NCBI GenBank assembly: GCA_029936935.1
Contig: JAPYRQ010000007.1
Location: 1 to 41,523 of the forward strand
Length of the DNA stretch: 41,523 nucleotides
Source of the DNA: Dehalococcoidia bacterium
Lineage (GTDB): Bacteria > Chloroflexota > Dehalococcoidia > Lucifugimonadales > UBA1127
Direction: 5' to 3'
The notes below the pieces were generated by a model, which had not been told where the DNA came from, made no database searches, and saw nothing but the letters and a program-made list of their open reading frames with translations. Positions 1 through 6,941 of this stretch are shown here, piece by piece. The position numbers were made by a program, and so were the translations under genes. How positions within the stretch are numbered: the stretch's first letter is position 1; every line of letters begins with the position of its first letter.

Positions 1-459
1 GTCCAGGGTCTACCGGGGTTGTCGGGCACCCAAGGCATTCCAGGCCTCTCCGGAACCATTGCCAGCCTTGATTCCCCACTGACTCTCTTCGGTGTGGACT
101 TTGATTTGTCAGTGAGCCAGGGAGGATGGGTTGGTATCATCTCCAAGTCCATCACCATCACCAAACCATCGAAAGTACTGGTGGTGGCCAGCGCCACTGC
201 TTCAATGAGTTGCGCCATCAACTCCACGTGCGATTATTTTTTCTGGCTGACCGTCGCCACAAACGTCGTAGACACGGGCGATGCCAGAGAGGTGCAGATA
301 AGCAAGCTCGAACGCCAGATGACCCTACCGATAGCGATTAATCGTGTTATTACCCTTGCACCAGGTGAGTACACGCTACAATTACTGGGGTTGAATGAGA
401 CTCCCATTGGGCCACTTATCAGGAACGTCATGCTCACAACAATGATTATTGAGGACTAG
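1..459 (+). CDS. Collagen-like repeat protein, C-terminal part (5' end outside window)
   Basis: The reading frame is open from base 1, so the gene begins upstream. The first codons give Gly-X-Y triplets (GLP, GLS, GTQ, GIP, GLS, GTI), the signature of a bacterial collagen-like stalk. About 135 residues follow that look like one beta-rich globular domain: alternating hydrophobic strands, two cysteines in 'MSCAINSTC', and the end 'TTMIIED'. Collagen-like proteins often carry a C-terminal globular trimerisation or adhesion domain, and this tail would fit that role, but I do not recognise its family. A TTG at 19 could be called as a start, but it lies inside the collagen repeat and has no ribosome binding site, so it is not the real start. 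A strong terminator follows the stop. Probably secreted or surface exposed (inference). Confidence 0.7.
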   Translation, partial: VQGLPGLSGTQGIPGLSGTIASLDSPLTLFGVDFDLSVSQGGWVGIISKSITITKPSKVLVVASATASMSCAINSTCDYFFWLTVATNVVDTGDAREVQISKLERQMTLPIAINRVITLAPGEYTLQLLGLNETPIGPLIRNVMLTTMIIED

Positions 460-490
460 CATCAACTCAAGGTAATTCCCTTTAGCAAAT

Positions 491-531
491 AAACAGCCAC
501 CCCCATGAAGCTCATGGAGGTGGCTGTTTTT
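491..531 (+). terminator. Rho-independent terminator of the collagen-like gene
   Basis: The stem AACAGCCACC pairs with GGTGGCTGTT and is extended by CCATGA/TCATGG across one mismatch. A run of T follows. It lies about 30 bases after the stop codon at 459. Confidence 0.85.
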
Positions 532-560
532 GTGTCCGGTAACTCCAATCTTCTCCCTGC

Positions 561-677
561 CTAAAGTGAGTAATCCGAAAGGATTATGGTGCCGCTCTCA
601 ACTTCATACCCATAGGTGATGCCTGAGCCGCCGCATGAGAGGAAGATAGCACCGTGGATGCAGGAATCGGTAGTCAT
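561..677 (-). CDS. Possible small protein of 38 residues, unknown
   Basis: A minus-strand ATG at 677 opens 38 codons ending in TAG at 561-563. The product contains 'CIHGAIFLSCGG' and ends 'IILSDYSL'. It has no convincing ribosome binding site. The frame extends upstream to a TTG near 701 that also lacks one. Composition looks protein-like, but the length is close to chance. It lies between a terminator and the divergent BldC-like gene. It could be a decayed fragment, and no function can be assigned. Confidence 0.2.
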   Translation of the reverse strand: MTTDSCIHGAIFLSCGGSGITYGYEVESGTIILSDYSL

Positions 678-715
678 AGCATCCGCAACAATTGTGTCCA
701 AGGGGAGAGATATTC

Positions 716-964
716 ATGGTGAAAACAGCAACAAAGAGAGGTCGTGCTCCGATGGCGCTCATGGAAAAGACAGTGCTCACCGTCTCTGAAGCCGCTGCGA
801 TGCTTAACGCTCACCCTAACTCCGTCCGACGCTGGGCAGATATGGGTCTGCTCTCCAGCTTCCGCATAGGCCTGCGCGGCGATCGAAGGTTCCGAGTCGA
901 AGACATCGCCTTCCTGGTTGACTCCTGGAAGCGTTCCGAGATCCCAGCGGAGTTTGCTGGATAA
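716..964 (+). CDS. Small helix-turn-helix DNA-binding protein, BldC/MerR-like
   Basis: An 82-residue protein. The core 'LTVSEAAAMLNAHPNSVRRWAD' followed by 'LLSSFRIGLRGDRRFRVEDIAFLV' has the winged helix-turn-helix arrangement of MerR-type N-terminal domains and of the stand-alone BldC family: helix-turn-helix, then an R-G-x-R-R-F/Y wing. There is no effector-binding or dimerisation coiled-coil region, so it is probably a small regulator or an excisionase-like architectural protein. I chose the ATG at 716 because AGGGGAGA lies 9-16 bases upstream; the TTG at 692 in the same frame lacks such a site. It stands alone between the collagen-like gene and the ilvD leader. Its targets cannot be told from the sequence. 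Confidence 0.75.
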   Translation: MVKTATKRGRAPMALMEKTVLTVSEAAAMLNAHPNSVRRWADMGLLSSFRIGLRGDRRFRVEDIAFLVDSWKRSEIPAEFAG

Positions 965-1111
965 CAACGCCTCGCTGGTCTCTCATCCCCGAATAAGAAC
1001 TCCGCTCCACCCCTCATGTCCTCTTGTGTTTCCTCTGTCCCCAGTGTCGTAGCTTTTTGCCCTTGCCAGATTGAACGTACATGATGCAAACTCTTGGTTG
1101 CCGTGCGTGGG

Positions 1112-1243
1112 GCTGGCCAGAGGGCCAGCAGCTTTAGTCCCCGCCGGAGGCGACATGTGCCTGAGACTGGCCTGAGGGCCAGCGGGGCCGAACATAGCGA
1201 ACTTTAGTCCCCGCCGGAGGCAATACGGGCTTTAGTCCCTCGG
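1112..1243 (+). repeat. Repeat-rich leader before ilvD: two hairpins and three 'CTTTAGTCCC' copies
   Basis: The 310-base gap 965-1274 holds no convincing gene. Two near-identical hairpins occur, GCTGGCC-AGAG-GGCCAGC at 1112-1129 and CTGGCC-TGAG-GGCCAG at 1167-1182. Each is followed by the same 20-mer beginning CTTTAGTCCCC and ending GGAGGC (1132-1151 and 1202-1221). A third partial copy, CGGGCTTTAGTCCC, is at 1226-1239. The reverse complement of that 14-mer recurs at 22729-22742. The array lies directly upstream of ilvD, so a leader or attenuator role is possible, but I see no leader peptide rich in branched-chain codons. Bases 965-1111 show nothing further. Confidence 0.6.
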
Positions 1244-1274
1244 CCTCAGCCGAAATACAAAAGGAGTCCAGATT

Positions 1275-2960
1275 ATGACCACCACCAAAGCTGACCTAAA
1301 ACATAAGAGTCGCATTGTTACAGACGGCGTCGACAGAGCACCAGCTCGATCCATGTTGCGAGCCGTCGGCCTGAACGATGACGATATGAACAAGCCCTTT
1401 GTGGCGATTGCCAACCTGGCCAGCGATGTCACGCCCTGCAACGTGCACCTTGATCGTGTGGCGCAGGCCGTAAAGGAGGGTGTGCGACGGGCTAACGGCG
1501 TTCCGTTCCTCTTCGGCACCATCACGGTCAGCGACGGTATCTCCATGGGCACTGAGGGCATGAAAGCCTCTCTGGTCAGTCGAGAGGTCATTGCTGACTC
1601 CATTGAGACGGTCTGCTTTGGTGAGAGCATGGACGCGCTCATCACGGTGGCCGCATGCGACAAGAACATGCCTGGTTCGCTTATGGCGATGGCTCGGTTG
1701 AACATTCCATCGATCTTTGTCTACGGCGGAGCGATCTTGCCGGGCGACTACATGGGCAAGGACATCAACATCCAGGACATGTTTGAGGCCGTTGGCGCAC
1801 ATGCCCAGGGTAACCTCAGTGAGAAAGAACTCCTGGCGATGGAACGCATCGCTTGCCCCGGTGAAGGCGCTTGTGCGGGCATGTTCACGGCAAACACCAT
1901 GTCGTCAGCCATCGAGGCTCTGGGCATGTCTCTACCCGGAGCGGCATCCGTCCCCGCGGTAGACCCCAAGGCAGAAGGCATTGCGCACCAGGCAGCGGCG
2001 GCGCTCTACGAACTCCTGGAACGTGGAATCACCCCCCGAGACATTATGACAAAGGACGCGTTTGAGAACGCCATCACCGTAGTCCTGGCGATGGGCGGCT
2101 CTACCAACGCTGTGTTGCACTTACTCGCCATGGCCAGAGAGGCGAAGGTCGACCTAAAGATCGACGACTTCGACCGTCTCAGCCGTGTGACCCCGTATCT
2201 GACAGACCTTCGACCAGCCGGTCGATTCGTCATGTCTGACCTGGACAAGGTCGGCGGTGTGCCGGTAGTCATGCGGGAGCTGCTGAACGCGGGCCTGCTC
2301 CATCCCAACGTCATGACGGTCACAGGCAAGACGCTGCAAGAGAACCTGGACGCGATTGATACACCTGCTGCCGATGGCCAGGTCGTTCATCCCACATCGG
2401 CCCCTCGCACACCCACAGGCGGTCTGGTTATCCTTCGCGGCAACCTGACACCGGAAGGCGCCGTGATGAAGGTGTCCGGCACCAAGCACCACACCCACGA
2501 AGGCCCGGCCAAGGTCTATGACGGCGAGCGAGCCACCTTCGAGGCCGTCTCTCGCGGCGAGATCAACAAGGGCGATGTAGTGGTCATCCGCTATGAAGGC
2601 CCCAAGGGCGGCCCCGGCATGCAGGAGATGCTGGCCGTCACCGGAGCAATCATGGGCCAGGGTCTAGGCGACGATGTGTTACTGTTGACCGACGGTCGGT
2701 TCTCCGGCGCAACACACGGCCCCATGATCGGACACGTTGCACCAGAAGCTGCAGTCGGTGGCCCCATCGCGTTGGTGCAGAACGGGGACATCATTGTGCT
2801 GGACGTGGAAAAACGCGACCTGAGTATGAAGGTCTCCGATGAGGAGATCGCTCGCAGGGGGGCCGCATGGCAGCCACGCCCAATCCCCTACGAGAGGGGT
2901 GTCATGGCCAAGTACGCCAAGTTGGTGGGCACTGCATCGGAGGGTGCCGTCACTTCCTAG
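1275..2960 (+). CDS. ilvD: Dihydroxy-acid dehydratase
   Basis: Dehydrates 2,3-dihydroxy-3-methylbutanoate and -pentanoate to the 2-keto acids, the penultimate step of valine and isoleucine synthesis (cytoplasmic, Fe-S dependent). The 561-residue length is usual for IlvD. The three family cysteine motifs are present: 'DVTPCN' (Cys55), 'AACDKNMPG' (Cys128) and '[16 protein letters not shown]' (Cys194 and Cys200). The C-terminal '[16 protein letters not shown]' block is typical. AAAGGAG lies 10 bases before the ATG. The gene stands alone, with a repeat-rich leader in front and a strong terminator behind. IlvD and EDD sugar-acid dehydratases share the fold; overall sequence favours IlvD. Confidence 0.95.
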   Translation: MTTTKADLKHKSRIVTDGVDRAPARSMLRAVGLNDDDMNKPFVAIANLASDVTPCNVHLDRVAQAVKEGVRRANGVPFLFGTITVSDGISMGTEGMKASLVSREVIADSIETVCFGESMDALITVAACDKNMPGSLMAMARLNIPSIFVYGGAILPGDYMGKDINIQDMFEAVGAHAQGNLSEKELLAMERIACPGEGACAGMFTANTMSSAIEALGMSLPGAASVPAVDPKAEGIAHQAAAALYELLERGITPRDIMTKDAFENAITVVLAMGGSTNAVLHLLAMAREAKVDLKIDDFDRLSRVTPYLTDLRPAGRFVMSDLDKVGGVPVVMRELLNAGLLHPNVMTVTGKTLQENLDAIDTPAADGQVVHPTSAPRTPTGGLVILRGNLTPEGAVMKVSGTKHHTHEGPAKVYDGERATFEAVSRGEINKGDVVVIRYEGPKGGPGMQEMLAVTGAIMGQGLGDDVLLLTDGRFSGATHGPMIGHVAPEAAVGGPIALVQNGDIIVLDVEKRDLSMKVSDEEIARRGAAWQPRPIPYERGVMAKYAKLVGTASEGAVTS

Positions 2961-2980
2961 CTCAAAATAACGACTTAGCT

Positions 2981-3015
2981 AAAAGGAGCCCCGAATTAAA
3001 TCGGGGCTCCTTTTC
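2981..3015. terminator. Bidirectional terminator between ilvD and arsM
   Basis: A perfect 14-bp stem AAAAGGAGCCCCGA / TCGGGGCTCCTTTT with loop ATTAAA. The T run on one strand and the A run on the other let it serve the converging ilvD and arsM genes. Confidence 0.9.
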
Positions 3016-3059
3016 TATTCACACTGGATTCGTTGGCCTGTATCCGCCGACAAGAGGCC

Positions 3060-3800
3060 CTAAGATTTTTTAGTGGCTGAGATAGACGCGCTGTACCAGA
3101 ACTGGCCGTCCCAAATGGCGTCGCTCTCGGACCGCTCTACTTTCACATCCTGAAACCCTGCGTTCCGGATAATCTGTGCGTACTCGTCCACTGGGAGGGA
3201 TCCGGAGATGCATCCGGTCATCAGGGCCATGTCCTCTTTTTCGGCCTCTGTCGCAGGCCGCGTCAGCACGATGTCCGAGATCATTACCCTGCCGCCCGTA
3301 CTCAACACGCGATAGGCCTCACGGAACACCGCGTCCTTGTCGGGCGCAAGATTGACCACACAGTTGGACATCACCACATCCACCGTAGCGTCTTTCAAGG
3401 GAAGGTCTTCAATGTCGCCTTTCTTAAACGAGACATTCTTCAGACCCAGCTTTACCGCGTTTTCCTCCGCCCGGTCGATCATATCCTGCGTGAAGTCCAC
3501 GCCAATCACTACGCCGGTGTTACCGACATGCTGTGTCGCCAGGAAGCAATCCAGGCCTGCTCCGCTCCCAAGGTCCAGCACAGTCTCACCCGGTTGCATA
3601 CTGGCCAGAGCAACAGGATTACCGCATCCAAAGGTGACCGCGCCTTCCGGCAGCTGGGCCAGGGCCTCTGCGGAATAGCCCGCCAGTGAGCCTGCGTTAT
3701 TCCCGCAGGAACAATCAACCTCGCAACAGCTTGTCGCCTCATTGAGCATCGTTGCGTAGGTCTCTGATATTTCGACTTTAAGTTGTATGGGTGTCTTCAT
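3060..3800 (-). CDS. arsM: Arsenite S-adenosylmethionine methyltransferase
   Basis: Methylates As(III) using SAM, giving methylated, partly volatile arsenicals. The 246-residue protein shows the Rossmann motif 'VLDLGSGAGLDC' (ending at Cys85) and the ArsM cysteines: the N-terminal cluster 'SCCEVDCSC' (25-32), Cys147 in 'MSNCVVNL' and Cys197 in 'MTGCISGS'. Cys85, Cys147 and Cys197 match the As(III)-binding triad of the family. I start at the ATG at 3800, preceded by AAAGGAGT; a longer frame to 3872 would only run into arsR. The start overlaps the end of arsR by 23 bases, so the two are co-transcribed and probably translationally coupled. The operator in front of arsR should control both. Confidence 0.92.
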   Translation of the reverse strand: MKTPIQLKVEISETYATMLNEATSCCEVDCSCGNNAGSLAGYSAEALAQLPEGAVTFGCGNPVALASMQPGETVLDLGSGAGLDCFLATQHVGNTGVVIGVDFTQDMIDRAEENAVKLGLKNVSFKKGDIEDLPLKDATVDVVMSNCVVNLAPDKDAVFREAYRVLSTGGRVMISDIVLTRPATEAEKEDMALMTGCISGSLPVDEYAQIIRNAGFQDVKVERSESDAIWDGQFWYSASISATKKS

Positions 3801-4155
3801 CCGGGGACTCCTTTCGTTGTACCTGTAACACATCTTGGTGAGAACTGGCGATTGAAACCAATCCGGCAACACCCAGCTTCAGGGACTCCAGAGCACCCGG
3901 GGCAAGGCAATAGCACACAGCAGGACCCTGGATCTCACCGGTGATGATGCCTGCCTCTTTCAGCACCTTGAGATGCTGGGAGACCGTAGCCTGGGCAAGA
4001 GGTATCTCATCGACGACTTCGCTGCATACACAAGACTGCCGCACAGAGAGGAGTTGCACTATACGCAATCGCGCGGGGTGTGCCAACGCCTTAAACATGC
4101 GAACGAGTTGTTCGTCTGGGATGGTTGCCATAGAGGAAGAGGTAGCTGTACTCAT
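3778..4155 (-). CDS. arsR: ArsR/SmtB-family arsenic-responsive repressor
   Basis: A 125-residue winged helix-turn-helix repressor. 'ALAHPARLRIVQLL' and the recognition helix 'LAQATVSQHLKVLKEAGII' are typical of ArsR. 'SCVCSEV' (Cys42, Cys44) is the As/Sb-sensing Cys-x-Cys on the DNA-binding helix. An upstream in-frame ATG at 4170 touches the operator and would fall at the predicted transcript start. I therefore prefer the ATG at 4155, which leaves a leader of roughly 19 bases. The gene lies first in an arsR-arsM operon. Binding of As(III) to the cysteines is expected to release it from its own promoter. Confidence 0.9.
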   Translation of the reverse strand: MSTATSSSMATIPDEQLVRMFKALAHPARLRIVQLLSVRQSCVCSEVVDEIPLAQATVSQHLKVLKEAGIITGEIQGPAVCYCLAPGALESLKLGVAGLVSIASSHQDVLQVQRKESPDEDTHTT

Positions 4156-4172
4156 CGTCTGTTTCACCATAC

Positions 4173-4188
4173 ATCGTAATTTTACGAT
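4173..4188 (-). promoter_or_regulatory. Candidate ArsR operator
   Basis: An inverted repeat ATCGTAA-n2-TTACGAT overlaps the -10 box of the arsR promoter. Its position and symmetry are as expected for an autoregulating ArsR repressor. Confidence 0.65.
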
Positions 4189-4207
4189 TAAGCAAGTGTA
4201 GAGTCAA
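4179..4207 (-). promoter_or_regulatory. Promoter of arsR-arsM
   Basis: On the minus strand, TTGACT (4202-4207), a 17-base spacer and TAAAAT (4179-4184). The predicted start of transcription falls about 19 bases before the arsR ATG at 4155. Confidence 0.7.
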
Positions 4208-4285
4208 GCCGTAGTTGTATCAATAGTGTCCTCATGTCCTAGCCCCCTACGTCCAACCAAATCAGGAGGAGCCCAAAGAGTGGAT

Positions 4286-4301
4286 CCAGGGCTAGCCCTG
4301 G
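4286..4301 (-). repeat. Stop-adjacent hairpin repeat, copy after osmC
   Basis: The perfect palindrome CCAGGGCTAGCCCTGG starts at the very base after the osmC TAG stop. No T run follows. It belongs to the dispersed family described in the findings. Confidence 0.7.
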
Positions 4302-4727
4302 CTATGCCGCACCCAACTCAGAAAATATCTTGACCCCACCCTCGAGGGTACGCTGTACCGGACACCTGTCTGCAATCTCGTGGAGTCGTTCAAGTTGTTC
4401 TGTGTCCAAATTCCCGGACACTGTTATATGTTTTCTAATGACGTCCAGCAGCACGTTGGAATCTTCCTCGCACTCCTCACAGTCCCTGGCATGGACGCGA
4501 CTATGATCCAGTACCACCGTGACATCGCCCAACGGCCAACCCTTGCGATCGGCGTACAGCCGAAGGGTCATGGCAGTTCAGGTGCCAAGGGCGGCCAGCA
4601 GCAATCCGTAGGGGTCCGGCCCCGCGCCGTCTCCGGGGGGCGGAGGCTCGTCAGCGATGAACGTGCCATACTCTGTGGTCACAGAGTGTTTAAGGTTGTC
4701 CAGTGACTGTACCGTTACCGTGGCCAT
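4302..4727 (-). CDS. osmC: OsmC-like peroxidase, predicted selenoprotein (TGA-encoded Sec50)
   Basis: OsmC/Ohr proteins reduce organic hydroperoxides with a peroxidatic and a resolving cysteine. Reading minus from the ATG at 4727 (AAGGAGAG 7 bases upstream) gives 141 codons, the usual OsmC length, with one in-frame TGA at 4578-4580. The context is 'LLLAALGT-U-TAMTLRLYADRK', where relatives have Cys; the resolving cysteine remains in 'ADRCPVQRTLEG' (Cys122). A hairpin with SECIS geometry follows the TGA. A conventional caller would report only the last 89 codons. OsmC-like selenoproteins have, as I recall, been reported from marine metagenomes. TGG is used for Trp and TGA terminates other genes here, so this is not a changed code. 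The gene follows two Rieske ferredoxins at 35-bp spacing. A simple nonsense mutation is the alternative, but hitting exactly the catalytic Cys with a SECIS-like hairpin would be a coincidence. Confidence 0.85.
4539..4568 (-). promoter_or_regulatory. SECIS-like hairpin of the OsmC selenoprotein gene
   Basis: Begins 9 bases after the TGA. Outer stem ACCCTT/AAGGGT, inner stem CGGC/GCCG, loop TGTAC starting at +20, with a 5-base bulge (ATCGC) on the 3' side. G is the second loop base, as required in the bacterial SECIS model for SelB recognition. Confidence 0.65.
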
Positions 4728-4762
4728 GGCCTCTCCTTGCACGACGGCTGATCGCTGTTGGT

Positions 4763-5080
4763 TTACTCCTGACCCACCAAGATGTCATCGCCCTCCACTC
4801 GCACTGAGTATTTCTGCAATGCGAATGCTGCCGGACCCTGTGACACCGCTCCCGTGGTCACATCAAAGACGCTACCGTGATAGGGACATTGAACCTCGTT
4901 CCCGTCCAATGTCCCCTTGTCGTCCACAATGGGAAGCTCCGCGTGGGGGCAGGTGTTGCCGACGGCGAAGAATTCTCCGTTCACATTGCCCAACAGCACC
5001 GGATTCAGCCTCACCTCAACCCTGACCATCTCGCCCGGCTGCAGGTCTCCCACCTTGATTACCTTCTCAAGGTCTGCCAT
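4763..5080 (-). CDS. Small Rieske [2Fe-2S] ferredoxin
   Basis: A 105-residue single-domain Rieske protein with the cluster motifs 'CPHAELP' and 'CPYHGSVFD' (C-x-H ... C-x2-H). Such NirD/ferredoxin-type proteins carry electrons to oxygenases or act as reductase subunits; no signal peptide or membrane anchor is present, so it is cytoplasmic. The ATG at 5080 follows GGGGAG. It is the second gene of a minus-strand set: Rieske ferredoxin, this gene, then the selenoprotein osmC. It is clearly a duplicate of its upstream neighbour (shared 'GNV-GEF-AV-N-CPH' and 'K-GDLQPGE/YLKPGE' pattern). It could serve the Rieske oxygenases at 15.2, 16.5 and 23.9 kb (inference). Confidence 0.85.
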   Translation of the reverse strand: MADLEKVIKVGDLQPGEMVRVEVRLNPVLLGNVNGEFFAVGNTCPHAELPIVDDKGTLDGNEVQCPYHGSVFDVTTGAVSQGPAAFALQKYSVRVEGDDILVGQE

Positions 5081-5105
5081 TGTCCACTCCCCCTGGTTTT
5101 ATCTC

Positions 5106-5429
5106 TTAGCTCGCATCGACGTCCACAAGCACGCTCCCGCCATCAACGCGCACCGCATACTTCGTCAGGCATTCGGTGGCGAGGCCTCTAACCAAATCCC
5201 CCGTAGCCATGTCAAAGATGCTGCCGTGGTGGGGACATTTCACCTGGTTATCGTGCATGCTGCTCTTATGCTCGAGGATGGGTCGGGCAGAATGCGGGCA
5301 GATGTTGCTCACCGCGTAGAACTCTCCGTCCACGTTTCCGATCAACACCGCCGTAGACCCGATGTCCACTTTTACAATCTCACCGGGTTTCAGATATTCA
5401 ACGTTCAGGGCCTTTTTAAACTCACCCAT
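5106..5429 (-). CDS. Small Rieske [2Fe-2S] ferredoxin, paralogue
   Basis: A 107-residue Rieske protein with 'ICPHSARPILEH' and 'CPHHGSIFDMATGD' supplying the two Cys and two His ligands of a [2Fe-2S] cluster. I choose the ATG at 5429 because GGGGGAG lies just before it; a longer frame to 5489 has no ribosome binding site. It heads a three-gene minus-strand set, 25 bp before the second ferredoxin. Its second cluster motif has His where the neighbour has Tyr, and its tail differs, so the two may have different redox potential or partners. It is divergent from the ABM-domain gene at 5615. Confidence 0.85.
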   Translation of the reverse strand: MGEFKKALNVEYLKPGEIVKVDIGSTAVLIGNVDGEFYAVSNICPHSARPILEHKSSMHDNQVKCPHHGSIFDMATGDLVRGLATECLTKYAVRVDGGSVLVDVDAS

Positions 5430-5614
5430 TGCTCCCCCCTGTGTTGTATGACGTTCATTTGCCCACTCATTCAAAGCTACCAAGTCCACATGCGAATAAT
5501 ATTGACCGTGGAATCAGAGCACGCGGGCATTAGGGTGTCAACCCACGGCCATGACTGCTACGCCACAGCATGGTAGTCTATTGCCGCAAATCAACACCTG
5601 TTAGGAGAAGCGAA

Positions 5615-5896
5615 ATGGCAATCTGGATGAACGTGTTCATAGAAGCTAAAGAGGGTAAGGGCAACGAGCTGGCTCAGAGCTATGCAGAGCGTTGCCCGGA
5701 CATCCGCAAGGAGCCCGGCTGCAACCAGTTCGAGTTCTATCAGAGCATCGAGCGCCCTGACTTCTTCATCCTGCACGAAGAGTGGGCAGACGAGGCGGCT
5801 CTGGACGCCCATCGACTCCTGACGCAGCAACAGGGTGTAGACACTTCCCATCTGCGGAAAGGCACCCACCACCGCGAATACATCAGCGTCAGCTAG
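5615..5896 (+). CDS. ABM (antibiotic biosynthesis monooxygenase) domain protein
   Basis: A 93-residue dimeric ferredoxin-like-fold protein of the ABM/YgiN kind. It starts 'AIWMNVFIEAKEGKG' and has 'GCNQFEFYQSIERPDFFILHEEWADEAALDAH', the family pattern of a strand, an F-x2-Y/H and an E-x-W. Such proteins act as cofactor-free quinol or anthrone monooxygenases or as small dimeric binding proteins; the exact substrate cannot be read. AGGAG lies before the ATG at 5615. The next gene (alpha/beta hydrolase) begins 27 bases after its stop, so they are probably one transcript. It contains a single Cys in 'RCPDIRKEPGC' context plus another, not a known active site. Confidence 0.8.
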   Translation: MAIWMNVFIEAKEGKGNELAQSYAERCPDIRKEPGCNQFEFYQSIERPDFFILHEEWADEAALDAHRLLTQQQGVDTSHLRKGTHHREYISVS

Positions 5897-5923
5897 CGAC
5901 CTCTTTTGTGAGGAGCGATTATA

Positions 5924-6847
5924 GTGGCGATGTTGGTTCTACGCATACGTAAATGGCGCATTCCGCTGGTAGGGGCGTTGGTGTTTCTGGCGCTCCTGTA
6001 CGGTGGTGTTTCTGTGCTCCTTGCCAACGGCGTCACCAAGGCAGAACGGGAAGCATTCGACCACACACCAGTCGAGTACAACCTGCCCTTTAACAACGTG
6101 GAATTCACCACCGGAGGCAGCGACATCACGCTGAAGGGCTGGCACATACCAACCACTGAGGACTCACCCACCATCATCTTCGTCCACCGACTGGGAAGCA
6201 GCCGCGCCGGTGACGAGGCCGTGGGTCTCGCTGCAAGACTGTGGGCAGAGGGCTTCAACACCCTCCTGTTCGATCTGCGTGGCCACGGAACATCGGGCGA
6301 TGGCAAGGTGCCCGGCGGCTACTTTGAGCAGTACGACCTGCTTGGAGCCTACGACTACCTGATCGGGCGAGGCGTGCCGTCAGACAACATCGGTGTCATA
6401 GGTTTCTCGATGGGCGCTGCAACGTCGGTTCTTGGGGTGGCGCAGGAGTCGGGCATCCATGCACTGGTTGTCGACAGCCCCTTCGCCAACGCCTCTGACC
6501 TCATCGCTCAGGAGGTCGCCCGCAGGACGCCGGTGCCCAAGTGGCTCGTGCCGCTGTTCGGGCCGGGTACCAAGCTGGCAGCGAGTGTGCTCCACGACAT
6601 CAAGCTGGGCGACATCGACCCCGAATCCGCTGCGGCTGGCATTGACTTCCCCATCCTACTGATTCACGGCATGGAGGACGAGCGCATCCCGGTGGAGCAG
6701 GGCATCAGAGTCCATGCAGCATCGCACCAAAGCAGCAGTCTATGGCTGGTGCCGGACACCGACCATGTTGACGCGTTCCTGAACTTCCCCGACGAGTACA
6801 CGGAGCGCGTGGTCGCCTACTTCCGTGGGCGGCTTGGCCAGCCTTAA
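5924..6847 (+). CDS. Membrane-anchored alpha/beta hydrolase
   Basis: A 307-residue serine hydrolase. One N-terminal hydrophobic segment (about residues 12-34) should anchor it in the membrane with the domain outside. The nucleophile elbow is 'IGFSMGAA' (Ser162), the acid probably Asp in 'HGMEDERIP', and the base His in 'DTDHVDAF'. 'FVHRLGSSR' replaces the usual His-Gly oxyanion motif 'HGxG' with His-Arg, which is unusual. It resembles the BAAT/FrsA-like and prolyl-oligopeptidase-like peptidase_S9/hydrolase_4 group. The start is GTG at 5924 with GAGGAG 8 bases upstream. Substrate unknown, an ester or amide. Confidence 0.82.
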   Translation: MAMLVLRIRKWRIPLVGALVFLALLYGGVSVLLANGVTKAEREAFDHTPVEYNLPFNNVEFTTGGSDITLKGWHIPTTEDSPTIIFVHRLGSSRAGDEAVGLAARLWAEGFNTLLFDLRGHGTSGDGKVPGGYFEQYDLLGAYDYLIGRGVPSDNIGVIGFSMGAATSVLGVAQESGIHALVVDSPFANASDLIAQEVARRTPVPKWLVPLFGPGTKLAASVLHDIKLGDIDPESAAAGIDFPILLIHGMEDERIPVEQGIRVHAASHQSSSLWLVPDTDHVDAFLNFPDEYTERVVAYFRGRLGQP

Positions 6848-6941
6848 TACAGGCTCGCGTCTCTGACAGTAATCAGCCATAATGTATCTACACAAACTAA
6901 CAGACGATAACGAAAGGTCCTCATGCCGAAAGTAGGTCGAC

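Noticed and set aside
1111-1240. CRISPR array
   Set aside because: Only two to three copies, unequal spacing, hairpins within the unit, no cas genes.
1232-1802. Minus-strand frames inside ilvD (157 and 168 codons)
   Set aside because: Shadows of the GC-rich ilvD gene; no motif and no ribosome binding site.
4302-4571. A short 89-codon OsmC fragment as a complete gene or a truncated pseudogene
   Set aside because: The full OsmC N-terminus is present upstream in the same frame with a good ribosome binding site; the only interruption is the TGA at the catalytic cysteine, followed by a SECIS-like hairpin.
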